A stretch of DNA of 64,000 nt from Vibrio sp. HDW18. Lineage in GTDB: Bacteria; Pseudomonadota; Gammaproteobacteria; Enterobacterales; Vibrionaceae. The DNA lies in assembly GCF_011306175.1 (NCBI RefSeq), contig NZ_CP049913.1, positions 806,001-870,000 of the forward strand. Reading direction: 5' to 3'. Position numbers and translations under genes: made by a program. Shown here in pieces: positions 10,711 through 21,241 of the stretch. Position 1 is the first letter of the stretch; every line of letters begins with the position of its first letter. The notes below the pieces were generated by a model that worked only from the letters and a program-made list of their open reading frames with translations, did not search any database and was not told the origin of the DNA.

Positions 10711-11649
10711 TTAAGGTAAGTAACGTTTAGGATTCACTGACTTGCCTTGATAACGGATCTCAAAATGCAAACGTACATCGGCAGCGCCTGAGCTACCCAT
10801 AGTGGCAATTTTCTGCCCGGCTTGCACAGTTTGTCCTTCTTTTGCTAGCAACTGTTCATTGTGCGCATAGGCACTTAAGTACTGCTCATTGTGCTTGATA
10901 ATAATCAGGTTACCGTAACCACGGAGTGCATTACCTGAATAAACTACCGTTCCATTCGCAGTGGCAATAATTGCTTGACCACGTTGACCTGCGATGTCGA
11001 TGCCTTTATTGCCTTGATCACCAGCAGAGAAATTGCTAATCACTCTGCCTTTCGTCGGCCATAACCACTTGGCTATTTTATCACTCGAAGGTTTAGAACT
11101 TGCTGCGACAATGTTAACATCTTGTTTACCAGCTGGTTTAACATACTCCTTTACTTGTTTTTTATCAACCGCTTTAACCGGCTCCTTAGCGGTTAAATGT
11201 TGATTATTTGTTGCTTTCTTGGTCGTGCTTGGGGAATTTGCGTTTGAGGTCACAGATTGGGTAGGTCGGTTAACCGCTGTTGCTTGAGCGGGTGGCGCGC
11301 TACGAGTGGCAGCGGCCGCTACCACAGCGACACCGCCGGTTCCGCCATAAGCTGGTGCGGTATAACTGGGCAGCCACAATTTGAGCTTTTGGCCAGGATG
11401 AATCGTATAAGGTGCTGCGAGGTTATTGAAACGGATCAGCTCATTAACATCTTTATCGGTCACGTAAGCAATGAAATAGAGCGTATCGCCTTTTTTCACC
11501 TCATAGTAACTTCCGCGATAGCTACCTCGTTCAATACTATTGTAATTTTTACCCAATCCAGCAACTGGGGCTGGTGTATGCGCTGCGCAGCCAAATAATA
11601 AGCTGCACAGTGCTACCAACACCATAGTTCGCAAAGGGTAAATCGGCAT
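10711..11649 (-). CDS. nlpD: Murein hydrolase activator NlpD (lipoprotein, LysM and M23 domains)
   Basis: NlpD is an outer-membrane lipoprotein that activates the amidase AmiC at the division site. The 312-aa product has a lipobox (LLFGC, Cys near residue 21), a LysM peptidoglycan-binding domain (YYEVKKGDTLYFIAYVTDKD, residues about 47-92), a Thr/Ala/Lys-rich linker and a C-terminal LytM/M23 domain (GNKGIDIAGQRGQAI ... LHFEIRYQGKSVNP). The full set of zinc ligands of an active M23 peptidase is not evident, as expected for an activator. Its ATG overlaps the pcm stop by one base (TGATG), so the two are probably translationally coupled. Confidence 0.93.
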   Translation of the reverse strand: MPIYPLRTMVLVALCSLLFGCAAHTPAPVAGLGKNYNSIERGSYRGSYYEVKKGDTLYFIAYVTDKDVNELIRFNNLAAPYTIHPGQKLKLWLPSYTAPAYGGTGGVAVVAAAATRSAPPAQATAVNRPTQSVTSNANSPSTTKKATNNQHLTAKEPVKAVDKKQVKEYVKPAGKQDVNIVAASSKPSSDKIAKWLWPTKGRVISNFSAGDQGNKGIDIAGQRGQAIIATANGTVVYSGNALRGYGNLIIIKHNEQYLSAYAHNEQLLAKEGQTVQAGQKIATMGSSGAADVRLHFEIRYQGKSVNPKRYLP

Positions 11650-12275
11650 CAGGTAAGATCTCCTGCCACTAAAGGGACAAAGCGTACCTCTTCTAGCCGC
11701 TCACCGATAAACTGCTGACCACGACGGACAATTTTGTACAAATGCTGCTCATGCTCACCAATCGGGATCACCATACGCCCACCCTCGGCAAGCTGTTCTA
11801 ATAAACCCTGTGGTACTTTTGCCGCCGCTGCCGTCACTAAAATGGCATCAAACGGGGCGCGTGCAGACCAGCCCTGCCAACCATCACTATGTTTGGTGGA
11901 TATGTTATAGATGTCGAGCTGTTTGAGACGCCGTTTGGCCTCCCACTGCAACGTTTTGATCCGCTCAACTGTAAAAACATGGTTAACCAATTTGGCGAGC
12001 ACCGCAGTCTGATAACCGGAACCGGTACCAATTTCCAACACTCTAGTCTCTGGAGTTAAGGCCAGCAGTTCGGTCATTTTTGCGACGATATAAGGCTGAG
12101 AAATCGTCTGGCCTTGGCCAATCGGTAGTGCGTTATTGTCATAAGCTTGATGCATCATAGCTGGCGCAACGAAACACTCGCGTGGCAGGGTATGGATAGC
12201 CTCCAAAACCGGGCGCGAAGTGATCCCCTGCTCAGTTAAAAATTGAATCAGTCTGTCGGCTTTTGGGTTAGCCAT
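11649..12275 (-). CDS. pcm: Protein-L-isoaspartate O-methyltransferase Pcm
   Basis: Pcm methylates L-isoaspartyl residues to start repair of age-damaged proteins. The 208-aa product has the SAM-binding motif [16 protein letters not shown] near residue 80 and the family-specific [13 protein letters not shown] just before it. The start at 12275 overlaps the end of surE by 8 bases and its stop overlaps nlpD. This is the standard gammaproteobacterial truD-surE-pcm-nlpD-rpoS order. Confidence 0.96.
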   Translation of the reverse strand: MANPKADRLIQFLTEQGITSRPVLEAIHTLPRECFVAPAMMHQAYDNNALPIGQGQTISQPYIVAKMTELLALTPETRVLEIGTGSGYQTAVLAKLVNHVFTVERIKTLQWEAKRRLKQLDIYNISTKHSDGWQGWSARAPFDAILVTAAAAKVPQGLLEQLAEGGRMVIPIGEHEQHLYKIVRRGQQFIGERLEEVRFVPLVAGDLT

Positions 12276-13020
12276 TCACCTTTTCCTGTAACCAATGATC
12301 CATACTGAGTAATGATTCGTGTGCGGTTAAATCAACTTGCAGCGGTGTCAATGACACCCAACCCCGTTCAATCGCATAAAAATCGGTGCCCACTCCCGCA
12401 TCTTGCTCTTTACCCGGAGGGCCAAGCCAATAAATATCATGCCCACGCGGATCTTGCTGCTTTATCATACTTTCTGCGTGATGACGCGCACCTAAACGCG
12501 TGACTTGCACGCCTTGAATTTGTGACACTGGCAGATCTGGAATATTGACGTTAAGTAAGCGATGAGTCGGGATCGGATGCGCTAAATGCTGCTCAACCAA
12601 CTGGCGCACAACATGAGCCGCCGTGGCAAAATGGGTATTGCCGACCAGCGAAAAAGCGATAGCTTGCACGCCAAGTAAGTGACCTTCCATCGCCGCCGCG
12701 ACCGTCCCCGAATAGAGCACATCATCACCGAGATTCGCCCCATGATTGATGCCGCTAAGCACCAAATCCGGTAACTCATCTTTCATTAGCTCATTCAATG
12801 CAAAATGCACACAATCGGTCGGCGTGCCCTGCACTGAATAGGTGTTGGGTGCGATGAGTGAAACACGTAATGGCTGCTCTAATGTCAATGAATTTGAAGC
12901 GCCACTGCGGTTACGATCCGGCGCCACGATCACGATTTCGGCTAAATCACGCAGAGCATCAGCTAATGTGTGTAAGCCTTGAGCGTACACACCATCATCA
13001 TTACTGAGCAGAATTTTCAC
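12268..13020 (-). CDS. surE: 5'/3'-nucleotidase SurE
   Basis: SurE is a metal-dependent survival phosphatase acting on nucleoside monophosphates and short polyphosphates. The 250-aa product begins at a GTG (13020) giving (M)[14 protein letters not shown], the classic SurE N-terminus with its metal-binding Asp pair. GAGGAA just upstream, inside the end of truD, supports that start over longer upstream codons. [21 protein letters not shown] near residue 90 is the second metal-site region. It is 1 base from the truD stop and overlaps pcm. Confidence 0.95.
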   Translation of the reverse strand: MKILLSNDDGVYAQGLHTLADALRDLAEIVIVAPDRNRSGASNSLTLEQPLRVSLIAPNTYSVQGTPTDCVHFALNELMKDELPDLVLSGINHGANLGDDVLYSGTVAAAMEGHLLGVQAIAFSLVGNTHFATAAHVVRQLVEQHLAHPIPTHRLLNVNIPDLPVSQIQGVQVTRLGARHHAESMIKQQDPRGHDIYWLGPPGKEQDAGVGTDFYAIERGWVSLTPLQVDLTAHESLLSMDHWLQEKVNG

Positions 13021-13021
13021 G

Positions 13022-14107
13022 CTATTCCTCGCTGTCAGCATCGTGGTTAGCTGGCTGATCCGCTTGAGCATAGTGACGCTCAACCGGGATCTCTTCGATC
13101 AATTCACGAACGAGTGAGGTGGCAAAACTGCCAGCATCGAGCGTAAAGCGCAAGGTGATCTGATCTTGCTCTACCTGCCAGCTTAAATTTTGCGCCTGCA
13201 AAGCGATGGCACGGCGATCATGGCGCATCCGATTAGCACGGATCAATGCCATTAAATCAGGCTCGGCATCCAGTTGTGCTTGCTCCAGCTGTAAAGCTTG
13301 ATCTGTCGTCGGTAGCGCATTATCGCCCGCTAACGCGGCAGAAATCGCCACTTGCTCGGCTTGTAAGCGCTGATCCCACTGCGCTAAATCACCTTGCACC
13401 AGGCACAGTTGCTGCTGTTCCAGTGCAATATCACCGACCATAAAGTGGGAAAATAGGTCTTGCTCAATCCGCTTAGAGACAATCTGGTTGAAAATCCACG
13501 AACGAGCCGCAGACAGATATAAGCTGCGCTGATTCTGATTGCGCGAACGGACATTATCACGCCCCCAACGGCGCGCTTCGCTCAGGTTATTGCCATGACG
13601 GCCAAAACGTTGACTGCCAAAATAATTAGGCACCCCGAACTTGGCAACGCTCTCCAAACGGCTCACCACCGCAGCCACATCACTCACCTCTGACAAGGTG
13701 ATCACAAAATCATTGCCCTGCAAATCGCCCGGGCGCAGCTTTTTATCATGGCGAGTCACTTGCAGGATTTCAATCGATGGATATTGAGCTAGAAAAGCCG
13801 AAAAATCGGGCGTCTCCCCTTTGGGCAGATGCACGCTCAGCCACTGCTCAGTCACCGCATGGCGATCTTTTAACCCAGCCCAACTTACCGCTCGTGAAGG
13901 TACACCACACGCTTTGGCTAGCTCGTTAACCACAAAACTGGTGTTCTCACCCGTCTTACGAATACGCACCATCAAGTGTTCACCACTTCCGGTTAACGGA
14001 TAACCCAACACTTCGCTAACTTGAAAATGTTCAGGTAATACTTTGAGTTTAGCGCTTGCGGTTGGCTTGCCGCATAAATAAGCCAGAGGAGCGAGAATAT
14101 CGGTCAT
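13022..14107 (-). CDS. truD: tRNA pseudouridine(13) synthase TruD
   Basis: TruD converts U13 of tRNA-Glu to pseudouridine. The 361-aa product contains [12 protein letters not shown] near residue 76, with the catalytic Asp in KDR, and [14 protein letters not shown] near residue 160, both TruD hallmarks. The C-terminus is rich in Gln, Ala and Asp. It lies between ispF (59 bases upstream) and surE (1-base gap) in the conserved ftsB-ispDF-truD-surE-pcm-nlpD-rpoS cluster. Confidence 0.95.
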   Translation of the reverse strand: MTDILAPLAYLCGKPTASAKLKVLPEHFQVSEVLGYPLTGSGEHLMVRIRKTGENTSFVVNELAKACGVPSRAVSWAGLKDRHAVTEQWLSVHLPKGETPDFSAFLAQYPSIEILQVTRHDKKLRPGDLQGNDFVITLSEVSDVAAVVSRLESVAKFGVPNYFGSQRFGRHGNNLSEARRWGRDNVRSRNQNQRSLYLSAARSWIFNQIVSKRIEQDLFSHFMVGDIALEQQQLCLVQGDLAQWDQRLQAEQVAISAALAGDNALPTTDQALQLEQAQLDAEPDLMALIRANRMRHDRRAIALQAQNLSWQVEQDQITLRFTLDAGSFATSLVRELIEEIPVERHYAQADQPANHDADSEE

Positions 14108-14166
14108 TTTAATTCCACAATAAATCGACGCATGCTGATCGATGAATAAATAAGATTAGCGGCAAA

Positions 14167-14643
14167 TTAAGCTTGCTGTAACAGCACTACCGCTTCACAG
14201 GCAATACCTTCTTTACGTCCGGTAAAACCCAATTTTTCTGTGGTGGTCGCCTTAACATTAATGCGGCTCACATCGGTTTGCAGATCTTCGGCAATCGCCG
14301 CACACATCGCTTGAATATAAGGGGCCATTTTCGGCGCTTGGGCAATAATCGTCACATCGGCATTGCCCAATACATAGCCTTGTTGTCGTACACGGCGGTA
14401 AACATCTTTGAGTAGCTCACGGCTATCCGCCCCTTGCCATTTATCGTCGGTATCTGGGAAATGACGACCAATATCACCGGCAGCAATCGCACCTAATAAG
14501 GCGTCGCATAATGCATGCAGCGCGACATCACCATCAGAATGGGCGATCAAACCCTGCACATAAGGGATACTAACCCCACCAATAATAATCGGGCCTTCAC
14601 CACCAAAACGATGCACATCAAAGCCGTGGCCAATTCTGATCAT
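14167..14643 (-). CDS. ispF: 2-C-methyl-D-erythritol 2,4-cyclodiphosphate synthase IspF
   Basis: IspF closes the cyclodiphosphate ring in the MEP isoprenoid pathway. The 158-aa product starts [14 protein letters not shown], with the zinc ligands Asp8 and His10, and has [20 protein letters not shown] near residue 33 and [11 protein letters not shown] near the C-terminus. Its ATG overlaps the ispD stop by 4 bases, so the consecutive pathway enzymes are translationally coupled. Confidence 0.97.
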   Translation of the reverse strand: MIRIGHGFDVHRFGGEGPIIIGGVSIPYVQGLIAHSDGDVALHALCDALLGAIAAGDIGRHFPDTDDKWQGADSRELLKDVYRRVRQQGYVLGNADVTIIAQAPKMAPYIQAMCAAIAEDLQTDVSRINVKATTTEKLGFTGRKEGIACEAVVLLQQA

Positions 14644-15338
14644 AATGTTTCCTTATTGCGCCTTAAATAGAACTCGGCTAATGCAAGATCTTCAGGTTGA
14701 GTAATTTTGAGGTTATCCGCTCGGCCAGTCACTAACGCGGGCTTTTCGCCACGCCATTCAAATGCCGAGGCTTCATCGGTGATGGTGACCTGCTGTTGCA
14801 AAGCGGCATGTAACGCCTCACGCAGTGCTTGGGCGCGAAACATTTGTGGCGTCAGTGCATGCCATAATGCGGTTCGATCCACGGTATGTTCAATCTGCTG
14901 TAAATGATCGCTACGCTTCATGGTATCACGCACTGGAGCGGCAAGAATGGCACCAACCGGATGGGTTAATGCCAAGCGGATCAGTTGACTAATATCTGCG
15001 TGGGTAACACAAGGGCGCGCCGCATCATGCACTAACACCCATTGACTGAGCTGGTGCTGACACACATAGTCCAGCGCAGCTAACACTGAATCGGCGCGTT
15101 GCTGACCACCATCAACTCGGATCACGCGCGGATCACTCGCCAGTGCTAAGTGCGAAAAATAGGGGTCGTCTGCACTGAGCGCGACGACGACTTGATCGAT
15201 CTGTGGATGGGCTAATAAACCGTCAATCGTATGCTCAAGTACCGTTTTACCTAGTAGACTCAAATACTGTTTCGGCCGATCTGCTTGCATACGGCTGCCG
15301 ACACCCGCTGCGGGTACAACTGCAATCAGCTTATTCAT
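14640..15338 (-). CDS. ispD: 2-C-methyl-D-erythritol 4-phosphate cytidylyltransferase IspD
   Basis: IspD couples CTP to methylerythritol phosphate in the MEP pathway. The 232-aa product has the nucleotide-binding N-terminus [36 protein letters not shown] near residue 100 and TDEASAFEW near 185. It overlaps ftsB at its start and ispF at its end by 4 bases each. Confidence 0.97.
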   Translation of the reverse strand: MNKLIAVVPAAGVGSRMQADRPKQYLSLLGKTVLEHTIDGLLAHPQIDQVVVALSADDPYFSHLALASDPRVIRVDGGQQRADSVLAALDYVCQHQLSQWVLVHDAARPCVTHADISQLIRLALTHPVGAILAAPVRDTMKRSDHLQQIEHTVDRTALWHALTPQMFRAQALREALHAALQQQVTITDEASAFEWRGEKPALVTGRADNLKITQPEDLALAEFYLRRNKETL

Positions 15339-15619
15339 CGACGTGACTCCTCGCCGATAATGCGATAAAAGGTTTCCCCTTGTTTGACCATGCCAAGTTC
15401 GTTACGAGCACGTTCTTCAATCGCATCTAGCCCTTGGCGTAGATCGTCAATTTCAGCAAACATCTCTTGATTACGCAGATGAAGGTTCGCATTGACCAAC
15501 TGTTGCACCTCAATTTCTGCCTTGACGGCTCGAAAATCCATCACTCCGTTTTTACCCCACAGCAGGGTATAACACAGCCAAACTAATAATAAGCTCAGGG
15601 TCAAAGCAAACACTCGCAT
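15335..15619 (-). CDS. ftsB: Cell division protein FtsB
   Basis: FtsB is the small bitopic divisome protein that bridges FtsL and FtsQ. The 94-aa product has an N-terminal membrane helix ([20 protein letters not shown]), a coiled-coil region ([21 protein letters not shown]) and the family's C-terminal [19 protein letters not shown]. It is the first gene of the cluster running to rpoS and overlaps ispD. About 100 bases without a gene separate it from uppP. Confidence 0.95.
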   Translation of the reverse strand: MRVFALTLSLLLVWLCYTLLWGKNGVMDFRAVKAEIEVQQLVNANLHLRNQEMFAEIDDLRQGLDAIEERARNELGMVKQGETFYRIIGEESRR

Positions 15620-15721
15620 AACCTATCCATCTTTATTATTTCAATCCGACGCCCAAGCGTGACGTCGGTTATCTCTGGCTCATTTATACCATAAAGCTCA
15701 GCACATGAGCCTACTGGCTAA

Positions 15722-16525
15722 TTATTGGGTTGATAAAAATGCCAATAAGCCAATCCCCAGCGCTAAACGATACAGCACAAACGGGGTCATGCCCATGCGT
15801 GAAATGAGCTTCAAAAAGAAATGAATACACAAGTAAGCACTAATAAATGAAGTGATGATCCCGGTCAGTAAGAAGCCAACGTGGATCGGCTCACCGCTGG
15901 TAAACAGCTTAAGGCCAAGATAGCTACCGGCCAGCACAATGATCGGAATCGACATTAAGAATGAAAAACGCGCCGCCGCCTCACGAGTAAAGCCAAGATA
16001 TAAAGCCGCCGTTATCGTGGCCCCAGAACGAGAAGTACCAGGGATCAACGCCACCGCTTGAGCCAAACCAATCAACAGTGCCTTTTGCCAATTGGTTTGA
16101 TATTCATCGGCGCTTAACGCGGCGTGTTTATCGGCATGCCACAGCAGCAAGCCAAACACTATGGTGGTGATAGCAATAATCCAAGCACTACGTAAATAGA
16201 GCTCAACAATATCCTTCATTAGCAAACCCAGCACACAAGCTGGTATGGTGGCGAGCACAATCAACCAAGCTAATTTAGCCTCTTTACTGCGATCACCTTT
16301 AAAAATCGAGGCCAAAAAGGCAGCTAATAAACAGATCACTTCTTTACGAAAGTAGATCACCACTGCGGCTAAAGTGCCAACATGTACCGCCACATCAAAC
16401 GCCAAACCTTGATCGGACCAACCGAAAACCGCTGAGGGCAAGATCAAGTGCGCGGAGCTAGAAATGGGTAAAAACTCAGTAAAACCTTGAATTAAAGCTA
16501 GAATGAACGACTCAAAATAACTCAT
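15722..16525 (-). CDS. uppP: Undecaprenyl-diphosphatase UppP (BacA)
   Basis: UppP recycles undecaprenyl pyrophosphate, the lipid carrier of cell-wall synthesis, and confers background bacitracin resistance. The 267-aa polytopic protein carries both signature motifs: [17 protein letters not shown] near residue 14 and [18 protein letters not shown] near residue 162. It overlaps folK by 4 bases at its start, giving a folB-folK-uppP unit. Confidence 0.96.
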   Translation of the reverse strand: MSYFESFILALIQGFTEFLPISSSAHLILPSAVFGWSDQGLAFDVAVHVGTLAAVVIYFRKEVICLLAAFLASIFKGDRSKEAKLAWLIVLATIPACVLGLLMKDIVELYLRSAWIIAITTIVFGLLLWHADKHAALSADEYQTNWQKALLIGLAQAVALIPGTSRSGATITAALYLGFTREAAARFSFLMSIPIIVLAGSYLGLKLFTSGEPIHVGFLLTGIITSFISAYLCIHFFLKLISRMGMTPFVLYRLALGIGLLAFLSTQ

Positions 16526-17028
16526 GACTGTTTCTTCTCATCAATAGAAAACCAGAGTGGTACTCGGGTCAAGGAAGCTAAATCCTGCGCTTGCTGCCAG
16601 ATCTGCTCGACAGTGCGGCCATCGCCAACGATCACTCGCTGTGGACAGAGCTCATATAACGGTTGGATCACGAACGGGTAACAATAGATGTCGGGGCGCG
16701 GTAGAATTGGCTTACACTCCGACACCCAATCACCGTACAACACTATATCAAGATCCAATGTTCGATCTTGATACTTTTGTGCATTGAGTAAACGGCCATG
16801 ACGCAGCTCAATCGCTTTCAATTGCGCCTGCAATTCTAAGAGTGATAATGGTGTTTGTATTTCAATCACTAAGTTAAAAAAATCCTGACCAGCAAACCCA
16901 AACGATGGCGACTGGTAGATGGTTGAAATGCGCAATTGATGACCCAGCGCACTGAGCTCACGCACTCCAGCTTCTATCGATTGATGACGCTGTTGATTAG
17001 AGCTAACCCCAATATAGGCGGTGATCAT
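16522..17028 (-). CDS. folK: 2-amino-4-hydroxy-6-hydroxymethyldihydropteridine pyrophosphokinase FolK
   Basis: FolK transfers pyrophosphate from ATP to hydroxymethyldihydropterin in folate synthesis. The 168-aa product has the signature [13 protein letters not shown] near residue 88 and an N-terminal YIGVSSN, plus [18 protein letters not shown]. Many FolK proteins read LGSN at the N-terminal motif; VSSN here is a mild variant. It overlaps both folB and uppP by 4 bases. Because folB precedes folK, two consecutive folate steps are encoded together. Confidence 0.93.
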   Translation of the reverse strand: MITAYIGVSSNQQRHQSIEAGVRELSALGHQLRISTIYQSPSFGFAGQDFFNLVIEIQTPLSLLELQAQLKAIELRHGRLLNAQKYQDRTLDLDIVLYGDWVSECKPILPRPDIYCYPFVIQPLYELCPQRVIVGDGRTVEQIWQQAQDLASLTRVPLWFSIDEKKQS

Positions 17029-17378
17029 CCACGCGATCGCTCAATGACCACGCCGACCCCTTTAGCTTGCGGTACTGCGCCGGGTTTGGTCAAACGGATC
17101 CGGATCCAAGGTACCGAGAAACGGGTCATGATCAGTTGTGCCACTTCTTCTGCCACTCGCTCAACCAACAAAAAACGCCCTTGCTCAACATGTTCAATCA
17201 CCGCTTGGCTCACTTGTGCGTAATCCAACGCATCCTTAACATCATCACTGTTACCTGCGGGGCGATTATCGTGCGCCATTTCCAGATCCAGCACTAACTT
17301 TTGCTTAATCTGCTGTTCCCAGTCGTAAACACCAATGGTGGTGATCACTTGCAACTGTTCAATAAACACTTTATCCAT
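17025..17378 (-). CDS. folB: Dihydroneopterin aldolase FolB
   Basis: FolB cleaves dihydroneopterin to hydroxymethyldihydropterin, the substrate of FolK. The 117-aa product matches the family length and shows IGVYDWEQQIKQKLVLDLEM at the N-terminus, LDYAQVSQAV near residue 50 and VERVAEEVAQLI near residue 74. It is the first gene of the minus-strand folB-folK-uppP run and diverges from plsY across 186 bases. Confidence 0.95.
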   Translation of the reverse strand: MDKVFIEQLQVITTIGVYDWEQQIKQKLVLDLEMAHDNRPAGNSDDVKDALDYAQVSQAVIEHVEQGRFLLVERVAEEVAQLIMTRFSVPWIRIRLTKPGAVPQAKGVGVVIERSRG

Positions 17379-17564
17379 GCTTCATCATTTCCTATCCACA
17401 GGTCGGATACCCAAACCGCTGAAAAAATCGTACTATCCGCTTAATCACGATATGATATACCCAACCTGTTCAAGATGCTAAATCCTAAAAGGTTTTTATT
17501 ATTGAGCAGGCAATAGCAACCGTTATTCGAACAAAGTTTTCGAAATACGTACTTTGAGGCTGTT

Positions 17565-18188
17565 ATGACTCCATTGGCGCTGTGCATGATCATTTTTGCC
17601 TATCTGCTGGGATCGATTTCCAGTGCAGTGTTGATCTGCCGTGTGCTAGGGCTGGCCGATCCGCGTCATGTGGGGTCCCACAATCCCGGAGCCACCAATG
17701 TACTACGCATTGGTGGAAAAAAAGCCGCGATCGCCGTGCTCCTGTGTGACATGCTCAAAGGCACCATCCCCGTATGGGGTAGCTACTTTCTGAATATTGA
17801 TCCGCTGATGTTGGGTTTGGTGGCCATCGCCGCTTGTCTTGGGCATATGTACCCGATTTTTTTCCACTTTAAAGGTGGTAAAGGCGTGGCAACCGCGTTA
17901 GGTGCAATCGCACCAATTGGGCTCGATTTAACCGCTATGGTGATGGTCACGTGGCTTGTCGTTGTCGTACTGTTTCGCTACTCGTCGCTTGCAGCCTTAG
18001 TCACTGTGTTGCTCGCGCCGCTTTACACTTGGCTAATTAAGCCACAGTACACGCTTTCGGTTGCCATGTTGTGCTGTTTGATTGTGCTGCGCCATCATCA
18101 AAACGTGAAGCGCCTGTTTGCGGGTACCGAGCCCAAGGTCGGTGAAAAGAATAAGAAGCAGAGCGATGAAGAGAGCCGCGTCGTGTAA
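17565..18188 (+). CDS. plsY: Glycerol-3-phosphate acyltransferase PlsY
   Basis: PlsY is an integral membrane enzyme that acylates glycerol-3-phosphate from acyl-phosphate, the first step of phospholipid synthesis. The 207-aa product contains [33 protein letters not shown] and [14 protein letters not shown], the three conserved cytoplasmic motifs, among several hydrophobic helices. A charged C-terminal tail ([11 protein letters not shown]) extends beyond the core. The ATG at 17565 is 7 bases after a TTTGAGG stretch. The tsaD neighbourhood is conserved. Confidence 0.94.
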   Translation: MTPLALCMIIFAYLLGSISSAVLICRVLGLADPRHVGSHNPGATNVLRIGGKKAAIAVLLCDMLKGTIPVWGSYFLNIDPLMLGLVAIAACLGHMYPIFFHFKGGKGVATALGAIAPIGLDLTAMVMVTWLVVVVLFRYSSLAALVTVLLAPLYTWLIKPQYTLSVAMLCCLIVLRHHQNVKRLFAGTEPKVGEKNKKQSDEESRVV

Positions 18189-18236
18189 CCGTACGCGGCT
18201 CAATAGGTGATAGCCATTTAATTAATGGCTGAAAAA

Positions 18237-19049
18237 TCAATATACGGTTGCTAAAAACGTTTGAAGATGGTGTGTCACCGACTCTGCCTGCTCCAAACTA
18301 CTGATATGTCCCGCCCCTTCAATCACTTCAAGTTGGCTGCCTCGAATCGTATCTTGCATCAGGTAAGACTCTAACGCTGGGCGAGGAGTATCTTCACTGC
18401 CAACCATGATGAGTACAGGCAGAGTTAAGTGCTCGATCTCATCCATCAAATCACGACGCCCGAAAATCATGCGCCCTAAACGCGCCACTTCAACAGCACG
18501 CTCGCCACTCAAACCTTGCAGAGCCGAGCGAAATTGCGCCACAACAGGCAACTCGTTTTTCAATGTGTTAGATGCAAAAAACATAGGAACAACCGCCTCT
18601 ACAATCGGAGCGGGCACCGCCTGCAGCTGAGCAATGGTATCTAGCATGGCGAAGTATTTTTTGTGGGTCACTTCCGGTTCAAGACCCACGAAAGTATCCA
18701 TCATAACCAGAGATTGAACTCGCTTTGGCGTAAGTAAGGCCAGCTCTGCGCCCCACATTCCCCCCACCGACAAGCCAATCACAGAGAAATGCTCAATCTG
18801 CAGATGATCCATCAGCGCCAACATATGCTGAGCGTAATCTTTGAGATTGCTCATCGCAGTAGGGGCGGCATCTGAAGCGCCATGCGCCCAAAAATCCGGC
18901 ACAATACAACGATAATGCTGGCTCAACTTCGCAATTTGCGGAGCCCACATTTGGTGATCCCACAAATAGCTGTGCCCAAAGAGCAACACTTCACCTTCCC
19001 CGACATCAAGGTAAGCCATTTTTTGGCCATCAATAAACCACGAATTCAT
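18237..19049 (-). CDS. Alpha/beta-hydrolase fold protein
   Basis: A 270-aa alpha/beta hydrolase. The oxyanion region LFGHSYLWDHQMW lies near residue 24, the nucleophile elbow IGLSVGGMWGAE near residue 93 (GLSVGG, Ser nucleophile), and a late His in GAGHISSLEQ near residue 245 completes a likely triad with Asp in the VGSEDTPRP loop. V. cholerae carries a related gene here, annotated as a putative beta-ketoadipate enol-lactone hydrolase. No aromatic catabolism genes lie nearby, so the substrate is unknown. The start at 19049 (MNSWFIDGQKMAYLD) fits family N-termini; the frame is open 63 bases further. Confidence 0.8.
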   Translation of the reverse strand: MNSWFIDGQKMAYLDVGEGEVLLFGHSYLWDHQMWAPQIAKLSQHYRCIVPDFWAHGASDAAPTAMSNLKDYAQHMLALMDHLQIEHFSVIGLSVGGMWGAELALLTPKRVQSLVMMDTFVGLEPEVTHKKYFAMLDTIAQLQAVPAPIVEAVVPMFFASNTLKNELPVVAQFRSALQGLSGERAVEVARLGRMIFGRRDLMDEIEHLTLPVLIMVGSEDTPRPALESYLMQDTIRGSQLEVIEGAGHISSLEQAESVTHHLQTFLATVY

Positions 19050-19157
19050 TTTAGTTATACTTCCATCATTAAAAATAGAAACTGACTCTAACACGAAGTG
19101 CGGCTTAGACAAGTCGGAACAGAAAGCAAGCTTTCGCTAATTCATTCTTTTGTTTAG

Positions 19158-19185
19158 AAAAACGGCCGCTAGTGCGACCGTTTCA
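19158..19185 (-). terminator. Terminator downstream of tsaD
   Basis: A 10-bp stem with one mismatch (AAACGGCCGC / GCGACCGTTT, loop TAGT) precedes a T-rich run on the minus strand and lies 20 bases after the tsaD stop. Confidence 0.65.
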
Positions 19186-19202
19186 ATACCATTTCGTAGT
19201 AC

Positions 19203-20222
19203 TTATTTCTGAATTGACGTTAACTGATCAATCGGCCAACGCGGGCGAGCTTGCAAGCCAAGTTCACACACATCACCATTTTTCAAACGTTGCATGCCGG
19301 CATAAGCGATCATCGCTCCATTATCAGTACAAAACTCAGTACGTGGGTAATACACTTCGCCACCGATTTTTTTCGCGAGTTTTTCCAAATCAGCACGCAA
19401 CTGCTTGTTGGCACTCACGCCCCCCGCAATCACCACACGCTTAAGTCCCGTCTCTTCCAATGCGCGTTTACATTTAATGACTAAAGTGTCACACACGGCT
19501 TCTTGGAAGGCGTAAGCAATGTCAGCGCGTGTCTGTGGATCATTCTCATTTGCGGCTATCGTATTCGCAGTAAAGGTTTTTAAGCCAGAGAAACTCATCT
19601 CCAGACCTGGACGATCGGTCATTGGCCGTGGGAATTTAAAACGCCCAGGCGTACCTTGCTCAGCCAACTTGGCCAATAACGGTCCGCCAGGATAATCTAG
19701 CCCCATCAGCTTAGCGGTTTTATCAAACGCTTCACCGGCGGCATCATCAATTGACTCGCCTAAAATTCGGTATTCACCGATATTTTTGACTTCCACTAGC
19801 ATGGTATGACCGCCAGAAACCAATAACGCGACAAAAGGAAAAGGCGGTGGATTATCTTCCAACATCGGAGCCAACAGATGCCCTTCCATATGGTGAACCG
19901 GTACCGCAGGCACATTCCATGCGTAAGCTAAACTGCGGCCAATCGTTGCACCGACCAACAGTGCCCCCACTAAACCGGGACCTGCCGTAAATGCCACCCC
20001 ATCGATATCTTGCGGCGTCACATTGGCTTGCGCCATCGCTGCTTTAATCAGCGGAATGGTCTTTTTAACATGGTCACGCGAAGCCAATTCAGGCACCACT
20101 CCGCCGTAATCGGCGTGCAGCTTGACCTGACTGTAAAGCTGATGCGCCAACAGTCCTTGTTCGTCATCGTAAATCGCGATCCCCGTTTCGTCACACGAGG
20201 TTTCAATACCAATAATGCGCAT
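19203..20222 (-). CDS. tsaD: tRNA N6-adenosine threonylcarbamoyltransferase TsaD
   Basis: TsaD transfers the threonylcarbamoyl group to A37 of ANN-decoding tRNAs together with TsaB and TsaE. The 339-aa product opens with [18 protein letters not shown], has the metal ligands in [12 protein letters not shown] near residue 110, [13 protein letters not shown] near 132 and the C-terminal [13 protein letters not shown] ... [18 protein letters not shown]. It diverges from rpsU across about 240 bases, the arrangement seen in most gammaproteobacteria. Confidence 0.97.
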   Translation of the reverse strand: MRIIGIETSCDETGIAIYDDEQGLLAHQLYSQVKLHADYGGVVPELASRDHVKKTIPLIKAAMAQANVTPQDIDGVAFTAGPGLVGALLVGATIGRSLAYAWNVPAVPVHHMEGHLLAPMLEDNPPPFPFVALLVSGGHTMLVEVKNIGEYRILGESIDDAAGEAFDKTAKLMGLDYPGGPLLAKLAEQGTPGRFKFPRPMTDRPGLEMSFSGLKTFTANTIAANENDPQTRADIAYAFQEAVCDTLVIKCKRALEETGLKRVVIAGGVSANKQLRADLEKLAKKIGGEVYYPRTEFCTDNGAMIAYAGMQRLKNGDVCELGLQARPRWPIDQLTSIQK

Positions 20223-20461
20223 AGTTTTCTCAGCACGCCGCCATCTAAAATCAAAGATGGCGTCATGTTACCTTGCCTTGGCGCGACAAACAAACCTTGT
20301 CCACAATGTAAGCGACAAAGTGCTTTACAAAGCGGAGGTGATCAGATTAAAATTTCGCACCATTTTGATCTAGCTGGTTATCGACTAGGTGAGCAAGAAT
20401 TCTTGCTGCTTAAGTCATCAAATATCAGCATTAACGAATTAACCCCTGAGGTGAAAGGCAT

Positions 20462-20677
20462 ATGCCAGTAGTTAAAGTACGTGATAACGAACCGTTCGAC
20501 GTAGCACTGCGTCGTTTCAAACGCTCTTGCGAAAAAGCAGGTATCCTTTCTGAAGTGCGTCGTCGTGAGCACTACGAAAAACCAACTACCGTTCGCAAAC
20601 GCGCTAAAGCAGCAGCTCAAAAGCGTCACGCTAAGAAGCTTGCTCGCGAAAACGCACGTCGCGTTCGTCTGTACTAA
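20462..20677 (+). CDS. rpsU: 30S ribosomal protein S21
   Basis: S21 is a small basic protein of the 30S subunit involved in start-site selection. The 71-aa product ([20 protein letters not shown] at the start, Lys/Arg-rich tail) is full length and nearly invariant. GAGGTGAAAGGCAT gives a clear ribosome site. It is the first gene of the macromolecular-synthesis operon with yqeY, dnaG and rpoD. Confidence 0.98.
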   Translation: MPVVKVRDNEPFDVALRRFKRSCEKAGILSEVRRREHYEKPTTVRKRAKAAAQKRHAKKLARENARRVRLY

Positions 20678-20706
20678 TAACAACTTCCTAAACTAAGGAA
20701 TCTGTT

Positions 20707-21150
20707 ATGGCTCTAATTGATAATCTCAAAGAAGAGCAAAAACTAGCGATGAAAGCCAAGGATAAATTACGCCTTGGCACTATCCGTTTAGCGTTAGCCG
20801 CCATTAAACAACGTGAAGTCGACGAGCAGATCACTCTGAGCGATGACGATATTGTTGGCGTGCTAACCAAAATGGTGAAACAGCGTCGCGACTCTGTAAG
20901 CCAATACGAAGCAGCGGGTCGTCAAGACTTGGCTGATGCGGAGAAAGCAGAGATCACCGTACTTGAGGATTTTATGCCTCAACCTTTGAGCGACGATGAA
21001 GTGAGCGTACTGATCAACAGTGCGATTGCCCAATCAGCCGCCTCAGGCATGCAAGACATGGGCAAAGTGATGGCTGTACTCAAACCGCATATTCAAGGGC
21101 GTGCAGATATGGGTAAAGTAAGCGGTTTGGTCCGCGCTAAACTGGCTTAA
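20707..21150 (+). CDS. yqeY: GatB/YqeY-domain protein
   Basis: A 147-aa protein made only of the YqeY domain, related to the tail domain of GatB in tRNA-dependent amidotransferases. Visible features are the helical N-terminus (MALIDNLKEEQKLAMKAKDK), VKQRRDSVSQYEAAGRQDLA near residue 58, DFMPQPLSDDEV near 88 and the C-terminal GRADMGKVSGLVRAKLA. A role in tRNA charging or binding is inferred from the family and is not proven. It sits between rpsU and dnaG, as in other Vibrio, with AACTAAGGAA upstream. Confidence 0.92.
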   Translation: MALIDNLKEEQKLAMKAKDKLRLGTIRLALAAIKQREVDEQITLSDDDIVGVLTKMVKQRRDSVSQYEAAGRQDLADAEKAEITVLEDFMPQPLSDDEVSVLINSAIAQSAASGMQDMGKVMAVLKPHIQGRADMGKVSGLVRAKLA

Positions 21151-21167
21151 TCCCAACCCAATTACAA

Positions 21168-21204
21168 CAAGCCGTGCAATCCTTTGGAACGCACGGCTTG
21201 TTTG
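21168..21204 (+). terminator. Intra-operon hairpin before dnaG
   Basis: A perfect 10-bp stem (CAAGCCGTGC / GCACGGCTTG) with a 13-base loop is followed by TTTGTATTTG. It sits in the 91-base yqeY-dnaG gap. A partial terminator before dnaG is known in the E. coli operon and would lower primase synthesis relative to S21. Confidence 0.65.
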
Positions 21205-21241
21205 TATTTGACCCTCTCATTTTCGGCACATGCAGAGATTT

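Noticed and set aside
17460..17564. Palindromic CTATTGCCTGC-like sequence upstream of plsY as a riboswitch
   Set aside because: No known riboswitch core or convincing long-range pairing could be seen in so short a leader.
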